From assembly GCA_028565635.1 (NCBI GenBank), contig JAOXYB010085942.1, positions 1 to 22,643 of the forward strand: DNA of 22,643 nucleotides, in the 5' to 3' direction. Both the position numbers and the translations under genes were made by a program. How positions within the stretch are numbered: the first letter of the stretch is position 1; each line of letters starts with the position of its first letter. A model generated the notes under the pieces. The model saw only the letters and a program-made list of their open reading frames with translations. It did not search any database and had not been told where the DNA came from. The stretch is from Phoronis ovalis (lineage: Eukaryota; Phoronida; Phoronidae). Shown here piece by piece: positions 9,436 to 18,600 of the stretch.

Positions 9436-11939
9436 ATGGACATGGCATGCTCATCAATTCTAGTTACTCAAATTTTGAAACATAATAATTGGGTTGAATA
9501 TTGTACCTTCTCAAGAGATGGTCAATTTTTGGCAACATGCAGTGGCTATGAGGTCCACCTTTGGAGATATGATGGTAAAAAAATTGCTGTTTTACAACAT
9601 GCTGGTTATGTATGGAAATGTGGTTTTATAAATAATACTTCATTTCTCTACTCATCCACTGGTACTGAAACCTTGTGTGTTTGGGATATCAGTGATTTAA
9701 GTTTGCAAAGACCATTACAGATAAAAGAAAGTTTATTAGCAGCTGCACAGACGAAAGAAGCTATCATGTCAGCAATTGCATCAACCATGGTGCACGGTAT
9801 TGTTGAAAAATCTGTGGAAGTTGAATACCTAAATGATATTAGTAAACAATATGTAACTGAGATAACGCAATCAGCAGTTAGTTCAAACTATGTGAAGTCA
9901 CTTTTAAAAGGCATTCAAACTGAATTGCATGTTAAAGAGGCAATCTTCTCTGCTTTAGCAACTCTTGCAGTTGAGTCTGTTGTGTCAGATGAAGATATGA
10001 CTTTGATAATAGAGGAAGATGGAGAGACAACCCTGCGAAATAAAGTATCTCTCATCTCTGAGTCAGTTTTGCGATATGTAACTCAGAAACAGGCAAATCA
10101 TTTTGGAGACTCTATTATAAGAAACACTGGGATGGATAACACCAAATTTGCAGATGATATTGCTAGTGAAAACTCGTCTCTCAGTGAAATTATACCATTT
10201 ATAGCAGACTCTATCTTGAACTATTTCAAGCAGAGCAACAAACATAAACTCACAACTGCAGATGACAACGAAAGTGGTATTTCAGTCATTATATCTCTTG
10301 TTGTGAAAGCTGTTCTAAGCAAAACAGAATCAAACAAACACCAAGAAAGTCAGCAGACACAAACGTTTCTTACAACCTCTATGGATTCCAGGTTATCAAA
10401 AAGATTGTCCACTACGTTTGAAAACATTGAAAATCTGTATCAAAGTACAGACAATTTAACACATTTACCAGGTACTGAGAGCTGTGTACTAAGTGATGGC
10501 GATGAATCTGCTTTTATTACAGATGTAGTTCTGCAATCTATCACAGAGTTTGCTGTCAAAAAACAGTGTGTGTACCATGAAGTTACAAACCCGTCCAGGA
10601 ATCAATCACCAATAGCTGCTGCAGACCTTGTAAAAAAAATTCTCCAGGGAGCTATTGATAAGTTATATCAAACACAGGACCAAACTTGCAATAGCTCAAA
10701 TGTTTATACAAGCAGCATTAACACACAGGACAGGCTAGCTAGTAATATTCTTGGAAGCTTGGTAAATGTCACAAAGGAATCCATATTACAAAAATCCCTT
10801 GATTTCATGAATTACACAGAAAAGCTGAAACATATCGGTGAATCATCTGTGATGCATGACTCTGGAAACTTTCCTTCCAAGTGTGAATCTTCTAATTTTG
10901 TGATTTATGATTTTGAAAGCACATCTTCTATTAGCGAATTGTCTATGAAATATGATTGGAAAAGCGTTACTTCTACTTCTATGAACGAATCATCTACGAA
11001 ACATGATCATAAAAGCCTTCACAGTATGAGCGAATTCTGTATGGAACATAACAGTGAGTCTGAAAGTCACATATCATCAATTAATAGTGAATTGATGAAT
11101 TTAAGTTTAAGTTCTAGTACAGACACTAGTGAAGAAAGCTTACTTGTAGAAGACGAGTTTCTTCAAGATATCTTTTCTGTGGACCAACGTTCACAGAGCG
11201 GTGGGACAAAGTCTGATTCTGGAACCTCAACATCACAGAGTAATGAGACAAGAAAATCTGAAGTTAACATTATGTCTAATGGAAAAGTTGAATCTGACCA
11301 GAAAAAAATAAAAGACTACATTGACCATACCAAAATGAACTGGAAAACAGTGTTCACACATAAATCAAAACAACAAGGCAATGTCAAGAAACCGGTATTC
11401 ATATTACGATTCCATAAAACCATAAATCATTCTAAAAACATTGTTTTAGCCAGTGCAGCTCACCCACAGGGGAACTGTATTGCAGTAGGAACATTAGATA
11501 CATTTGTAAGAATCGTCTCATTAGAAACAAGAAGTGTTATTAAAATACTTACACATCATAAAGGCTGTGTGGAGCATGTGACTTTCTCAAACAGTGGTAA
11601 ATTCCTGGCTACCTGTTCCAAAGATCGCAGTATATGGTTAATATCAAGATTACAAACCCGGGAAAGATCCCCAATCTGTTTGGAGCAGGAGCCAGTTTCT
11701 TGCCAGTTGGTAGGAATTCATGGTGCCTGGGTAACACACTGTGCTTTTTCTCCATGTGACAGTATGTTGGTTTCCAGCAGTATTAACAGAAGTGTAAAGG
11801 TTTGGCGAGTACGAACTAGAGAAGTCATGCATACTTTTGTTGATCATACCAATGCTGTGTGGAGCTGTTGTTTCCTTCAGAGTACAATAGATGACATGAC
11901 TGTAGCTGTAGCATCAGTATCAAGTGATAAAACATTAAG
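9436..11939 (+). CDS. WD40 gene exon 1
   Basis: Codes residues 1-834 and two bases of codon 835. The donor AAG|GTATGT has GT at 11940-11941. Reading through would end at a stop a few codons into the intron and would destroy the final DKTLRVW blade, which supports splicing. It contains the N-terminal blades, the whole helical insertion and the downstream blades. Confidence 0.93.
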
Positions 11940-14919
11940 GTATGTAAACTTAAGGTGACTGAACACCTTGTTTATCATGAAATGTATATTCATCTAGTCA
12001 CAACAAAAATGTTTGTACCTTAAAACTGCTCAAAGTACAGTTTACCTTCCTGGGAACCTAGGAGTTAACTAGCCTCTTCAAACACTACCAGATGGTAAGA
12101 AATTGATAGTACCGTAGTAAATATTATTCAATGACTATTATTACACCTTCATATCTCTATTGAGAATTGTTGATATGGATTGCGCGTATGAGTCCGTTAC
12201 TTTAGTCTTGTTTGCAATAACTCTCTTTACATCTCACCATCTGGTAGTATTTGAAACTAGTCTATTACCAGAAGAAGTTCTCTGCTAGTGGATGAAAACA
12301 ACATAATGAGGTACTTAATTTTAAGTGTGATGCATAAATTTTAGTAACATCGTGTTTTTCATTTATTTTTAGCACTTCATGACCTTCCTGTGTCTGCACC
12401 TATCTGAAATGGTGAAAGACGTACTACAATTCAATTCATTCTAGTTGTTTTTGCTAACGTAAAAGGTAGAAAAAATTGTTTGTTTCAGAGTTTGGAATTT
12501 ACTGGATCCTAAACTAGAATGTATAAAATTTACTCCACCAGGTGTAATAAGAAACAAGAATGGTTCTCATAGTAGTTCTATGCAGCTATTATCCTGTGAA
12601 CATAACAAAACTGCCAATATTTTATGCCTTGCTTCATATGATGGACAAGCTTTTCTTACTACTCCGAAATTTAGTTCAGCAGCAGAGCTTTCTAGGAAAA
12701 TAATAAAACGCAGCATCTCAGCAAATGTAAAACTGGATTTTTTTGCACAAGTTAACCTGGAAAGTGTTGACTTGAAAATAGCTCTTCAGTGTGCTAGACG
12801 TCAACAAACACTTTCAAAACTTTATCCTATCACTGAAGTTGACAAAGAAGAGGATAAAGCCGAGAAATCTGCAGATAAGAAACAGGGTAGAATTACTAGG
12901 ACCAAAAAAGTGTTAGAAACAACTGATACACTTCCAGATATGGAAAACACAGATAGTGCACGGGACTTGAAGTCTGAAGTAGATATCTCACAAACTGAAT
13001 TGACTATTACACTAAAGAAACAAACAGCTCGAGAACAAATCGAAAATGCACTGCTAAGACTAACATCATCCCATCAGCATAGGCTGTATGATAGCTTTTC
13101 AGGACTTCTTAGTAGTGTACAAGATCGTGTGAATAACATAGAACAAGGCATTAATCAGGTGGATTTTGACCAAAAGATCGCCAGTGACAATAAACCACAC
13201 TGGTGTGGTTGCTCTGTACACCAATGTTCAAACTGCAATAATGTAACCCGTTCAGTTCACAAGAGAAATTTTTCATCACCACTGCACAAACTGCCACCGT
13301 CTTGCCACAGTGAGCATGTAAATTATGAGAGAGAGAAAATAACTAATATATTAGGCTGTGACAAGTTGTTGAATTTGCAACTGGAAGACCAAATAGATAT
13401 AGATGCTGTTCATGATGCAACTTCTTTGTTGGAAGCATCAGGCAATCAGAAAACAACCTTAAGAAACCTGCCATTAACTGAAAGGCTACCTATCATTGTG
13501 CAGCATGCTGCAGCTGTTATATTAGGGAAACCATTGTTGCAGACAAAGCATACTGCTGAAAAACAGGTAAAAGGTTTCACAACAACCCCTCTAAAAGATG
13601 CTTTAATAGGTGAAACCAAACTAAAGCATCTCAATCGACGGCTTAATTATGCTAGAAATTTAGATGAGCACAATTCGTCGACTGATCTCCTCCTGTCATC
13701 AGCACGCAGTGGACGGCGTTCTGGTATCTCAGTGCCCTCTCTTCCTGCAAGTCTTTTAGCACACTTATACAAAAAGGCCTCACAAACACTACTAAAAGCT
13801 GCAACAGGACATACTGCACCCCCAGAAACAGCAAAGCTTGTTATTACTCGCAAAAGGCAAATGGTAGATGATGAAGATTCTGAGAAAGTTGCCATCAGTA
13901 AAATGCTGATTCCAACTCCCACTGAAGAACGTGGTAGATTCAATATGACCAAAGCTTGGTTAGAAACAAGAAAAGATGATCAAACTACTATTAAACCAAT
14001 TGAACTTGACAAGTTAGTATATTCTAAAAATGAAGAGCAAGCAGATATACTGACCACTATTACGGAAGAGTGTACTGGAAGCTCTGTGCATTTGGGCAAG
14101 ACAATTAGGTCCAAACACTTTGCAATAACAAGTAGCAGAAGTGGACAGCCAACAAATAACTTTGGTCATGCCAAATCAAGCATTGGGTATGCTAGTGAGT
14201 CTACAACTGGTTCAAGATTAATTCAAAAATCAAGCAGAAGTTACTCTAGTCAGCATCACATTGGCAAAGATGGCGGTTCAAAAATAATTCACAAATCGGA
14301 CTTGATGGTTACAAAGCAAAATGAGAATCAGCAGTATCCTGTGCTGCAATCAGTTACCAACTATGGGAGTTTAATCGATCAATGTGAAAGTAATATAGCC
14401 CAAAAAACAGATGAATATGTGGCCGAAATAAATCGTGTTGTAGTAGATATAGCTTCAAGATCATATGAATCTCATAAACTTAATTCCTCACATAAACTTT
14501 TCAGGTGTAGTGCTCTACATGATGAAAAGGAACGGCAGTCCTGTACAAAACTCTGCACCACAAAAGCTAAAGAGCCGAGGTCATACATCAGACATAAAGT
14601 TAAAGATTATAAAAAAGATTATAAAGCAGACATGGAGGAATCAGTGAGTTTTTCTTCACCACAAACAGAAACAAGATTTACTACAAAACCTACACCTACT
14701 CAAAAACTGGATTATTGTGAGAAAAGCATTTTAGGTTATGATGCTATCAAAAAGAGAAAAGTAAAATCACAAATTCATGATGCAAATTCCAGGACACTAG
14801 TTGGAACAAAAGCTGCTTCTACAAGGTCACAAATTCACTACAATGGCAGGAACACAAGAACACAGCATTCACTTCAACATAATAAGAAGAAAAGTGAAAT
14901 TGTAGTTACCATAAACTAA
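9436..14919 (+). CDS. Large WD40-repeat protein with helical insertion and disordered tail (unrecognised)
   Basis: Two exons, 9436..11939 and 12489..14919, join in frame at SDKTLR|VWNL inside a WD40 blade, giving about 1644 residues. Two N-terminal blades (residues about 8-93) are followed by a Ser-rich insertion (about 98-650) rich in amphipathic helices. WD blades then resume (about 655-885) with motifs FLATCSKDRSIW, LVSSSINRSVKVW and VSSDKTLRVW. The remaining roughly 750 residues are mostly Ser/Lys/Thr-rich and look disordered. They include a Cys cluster at 1074-1084 and a basic C-terminus ending KKKSEIVVTIN. An in-frame TGA at 9391 precedes the first ATG; the ATG at 9442 has the better context (G at -3, G at +4) and may be the true start. 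I cannot name an orthologue. A scaffold role is inferred from the WD40 architecture. Confidence 0.9.
11940..12488 (+). other. Intron of the WD40 gene
   Basis: A 549-nt GT-AG intron, the only one within the coding region. About a third of it is the inverted-repeat element at 12069-12260. Nothing else was seen. Confidence 0.9.
12069..12260. mobile_element. MITE-like element with terminal inverted repeats
   Basis: The left arm 12069-12100 (with core ACTACCAGATGGT) and the right arm 12232-12260 (ACCATCTGGTAGT) are inverted copies. They match at 26 of 29 positions with one 3-nt gap. The element is 192 nt, starts and ends with CTAG, and has no coding capacity. Any target-site duplication could be the CTAG itself. 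Non-autonomous DNA transposon or foldback element; the superfamily cannot be assigned. Confidence 0.6.
12489..14919 (+). CDS. WD40 gene exon 2
   Basis: The acceptor TTTGTTTCAG ends at 12488. The first complete codons read VWNLLDPKLECIKF, in frame with a single 2431-nt open frame ending in TAA at 14917-14919. The ATG at 12580 is internal, not a gene start. The exon finishes the last WD blades (ILCLASYDGQAFL), then encodes the long C-terminal tail. Confidence 0.93.
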
Positions 14920-15469
14920 TGTTTTTAACATTAAGAACAACAATTATATATTTTATATTTTAAAAACAAATAGCTTTTTGCATCGATTTTCGAAATTAAC
15001 AAATTTCTTTGTGATATAAATTAGCTGAGGTTTTCTGAGCTCTTTTAATTTGCTATTGACCTGATGTGATTTGGTGTTTACAACTCCATCAGCAGTTTTT
15101 ATACAGGTCTATCAAATGAGACTTGGTGAGGTTAGGAGTTTCATGTAATTACACTTTACAGATAAAATGATGTTTGTTTATCTTTATACTATAGGGCTGC
15201 ATTTATCCTTAATTTCAAAGTTAGCTACCATTGCTAACGAATGTTTGTTCAGTTCCAGTATACAGAATACAAGTAATATCTAGTTCACAACGGTACTGCA
15301 CCATCAGCACTCGTGAAATTCACATGGCAATGAATTCTTTGGATGTCGCTTCAAGTCTTGAGTTGCGTAGTTGACAAAAGATAACTACTTGCAATTAGTA
15401 CGCTGTACCTTCTTTAGGTTTAAAACGAACAATTAGTTATTGACATGGTCATATCATATGCAATGTGGA
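14920..15469. other. Tail-to-tail intergenic region
   Basis: 550 nt lie between the WD40-gene stop and the ACBD6 stop. Both 3' untranslated regions must start here. No AATAAA is present on either strand. The minus strand has one ATTAAA (plus-strand positions 15044-15049), and GATAAA occurs on both strands. A small perfect hairpin, GTTAGC/GCTAAC, lies at 15220-15238. Confidence 0.7.
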
Positions 15470-15609
15470 CTACCTCATATCAAGCAGTGCTCTTATATCT
15501 CGATTTTCACACAGTTCAGAAGCTTTTTGACCATCACTGTCCAATACATCTGTGTTGGCCTTGAACTTTACCAACAACTTGACTATCTCGATATAATCAC
15601 AACTGGCAG
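15470..15609 (-). CDS. ACBD6: ACBD6 last coding exon
   Basis: The acceptor TAATTTTAG ends at 15610. It encodes (A)ASCDYIEIVKLLVKFKANTD, then VLDSDGQKASELCENRDIRALLDMR and TAG at 15472-15470. It ends the ankyrin stack at about the position where vertebrate ACBD6 ends. Confidence 0.94.
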
Positions 15610-18600
15610 CTAAAATTATAAAAAAAATTATCTAAACAATCAAATTATTTCGATTAGTATTTGCAATTGTATTGAAAATTCTTCATTTAAGATTCCTAGG
15701 TGAACATGTTTGGTGCAATCATGAATTACAATGGTTACTTGATTTTATAGGATATCTAATTTATAAAATATTTTCCGGTGTTCTATTTAGAAGTGACAAC
15801 AATACAGGTCATAAACCAGAAAGCATGATTAGTATATTTTTTTATTTTTCCAAATCATGAAATGACTAATTTAGTCTTCCGAGGGCTTTAGTTCTTTGTT
15901 CATTGAGGCGCAAACTGGTATCATTACTTAAAATACTCGCATTTTTGTATACATACTTAATTGATTAATCTTCAGGAGAAAATTTGCCTGAATTCAAAGT
16001 GAAAAATACAACATTGAACTAAATGGGAAAGTAGTCTTACCATAATGTAGAGCAGTCTGTCCACTGGAATCCTAAAAAATACAACTTACATTAAAAGTTA
16101 TTGCATACAGACATATTATGATCCATTACATAAATTAATGTCAAGAGTTATTGTTCTTATTAATAGTACAACATCAATATTTAACTTGGCATGGTTAGCA
16201 TGCAGTGATGATTTTGTAAAACCTTGTAGGACGCTCCTTCAATGTCTATATGCCAAGCAAAGGTTACAAACAAGGCTGCACCATCATGAATTTAAACCAG
16301 TATTTTTTGTTGGTTGACTAACTACACAGCTTAACATATTGTATATTTTAATGAAAAGAAATGAGTATACAGTTCAACCAGCAAAGAAACATTATAGGTC
16401 GGCTCTGTATGTGCTTCGAAGCCCCAATTTGAGCAGTGCATTTTTTGAAGCAGTTCCATAATTTTTACGTACATAAAGAAAAGCAAAGCACCAGATTGGC
16501 ATTTGACCCACTGTTCAAAGCCTTTCCAAAATGCCACCTAGCCTAATACACTCAACCATCTATGGTCTTCATGAAGCCACCTTTGAATCGTCCAGTCAAT
16601 GCTTTGTCTCTGGAAAGTGATGCAATGTGATGTGCCCTCTAGGGAACAAGCATGGCCACCAGTCGGCCATATTGGAAATAATCCAGGTGATCCGATAAAA
16701 ACTGAAGTAGTTGTGGCAAGAGAAAGAAAGTGTTACACGCAACAAAAAGTATCGAAGACTCGGATCTGCATTTGGTCCACCTTCTAAAATCCCACCTAAC
16801 ACCAATGCTTCGTCTTTCTGCAATTTCACATGTCCTCTCAGGAACAAACATGGCCACCATGCACTCAAGATTGGCAAATGACCTATTTTTCAGCATCAGT
16901 TTAAAATCATGAAAAAATTAATATCTGCAAATTGATTTAATTTCACCAAACCGCAATAAGTTAAGGGCATGCAAATAAAGGAAATTACAGTGTGCCCACT
17001 GTGTGAATGTGCTTAAAAATGTGCATAATACAACACAAAAATAATTATTTTAAGTTGTGGTATTTCCTGCTTTTTTAAATGTATACTTTGATTTACCGCT
17101 ATTATATGTACCTGAACATTTATATCAGCTTTGTGCCTATTGAGCAAACATTCGACCAAATCCTTATGACCCCTGTCAGATGCCCAGTGCAATAATGCCA
17201 TGCCCTACAAGAAACCATAAATAATATCTAAAATGTGCATCTACATGTATGGTAAGGAATATTCCAGCTTTTGTTGTTCGGAGAAGATATAAAAGGTACA
17301 ATGTATCTGAGGGAAATGAGATGTCTTAGAAGACCCCACCACCTTCAACAAACTTAATCATTTATTGTTTCCGTCTAGTTGCTGAAAACATTTGGAAAAC
17401 ACTTGTATAGACATCCATACAGATATTTATCTATATGGCATGGAACAGAAATCAGAATTACATGCAATCTTTATAATTTCTGACCACTGATACCTCATTA
17501 AATTAATAATATGTAAGCTAAATGGTCAAAACCTCTTCATCCTTGCAATTTACTTCACTTCTATTTTTTGCCAACAGCTTATTTACGGTATCAGTATTCC
17601 CTTCCTTACACCAGTCGAATATTGTTTTCTGATCATCTGGTAGCTGTTCTTCAGAGTTATACATACAGCTAACCACCACTCCACCAACACCACCTTGCTT
17701 CCGACTAGATGAACTATCTACCTGCAACCAATATAGGTAGTGAAACATACTGACAATACCTTGCCTTGTAACTTTGTTCAAGTGCTGTACAAAATTATTC
17801 TGTAGATCTGTGCAGGTAGATAAGCAAATTTGCAAGTTTTCTCTTTCGCTAATGTTAATCAAAAACACTTTAGCTAAGTTATGAGATTAGCATTGATCTT
17901 TCATATCAAAGCTATCAACTACCAGTCAAATTTTAGTAATTGTCTTGGGATAAGTTAGAATAACAACAGTGTTCATATTCTGTTTTTGAACACTGCTTCT
18001 ATATTTGCTTTTATAGGCATATACATTAAACACAATAATTTTTTTCTCAGCCATGACACCACAACTCTCAAGTATAAATATACATGTAGCTACTAGTATC
18101 ACAGAAAATGAAGATTTAGGTTGGTCCTAAATTCATATGCAATCCTTGACTTTTACAATCAGAAAGAGTTAAAATCAAATGCCACATATTCTACTACTTC
18201 TCTCCAAATTTTAACCACCAGTTTTAAAATTATATTTGCAACTTTTAATAACCTAAAACTAACAGGAAAAAGTGTGGTTATACAATAAAATCGAGTAATG
18301 CAATTTGCAAGAAAAATGGTACGTCAACCAATTTTTCTCATATTTCTGTATAAAAAATGCATTAGACTGATTTTAACACCATAATAATAGAAATATAACT
18401 GTGTGTGTCAGCAAATAAAACACATTGAGAAGTGTTTACTTAAAGAATGCATTCCCTCATATTTATATAATTTTGTAGCAGTATAAAAGTAAATTTCTTC
18501 AGTTTTGTTTTAAAATAAAAGTCAAATGTCATATACAAGCTATACTTGCTTTTCATATGCTTTGTAGCATGCATCAATTGTTCATTAAAAAATAAAATTG

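Noticed and set aside
12580-12582. ATG as the start of a separate gene covering 12580-14919
   Set aside because: The same frame is open upstream to 12489 behind a good acceptor and completes a WD40 blade when joined to the exon ending at 11939, so this is an internal Met.
13446-13952. Minus-strand open frames inside WD40 exon 2
   Set aside because: They are shadows of the long plus-strand frame with no recognisable domain.
16596-16912. Overlapping open frames on both strands in the ACBD6 intron
   Set aside because: They coincide with the duplicated repeat blocks, exist in several frames, and show no domain or splice-consistent structure.
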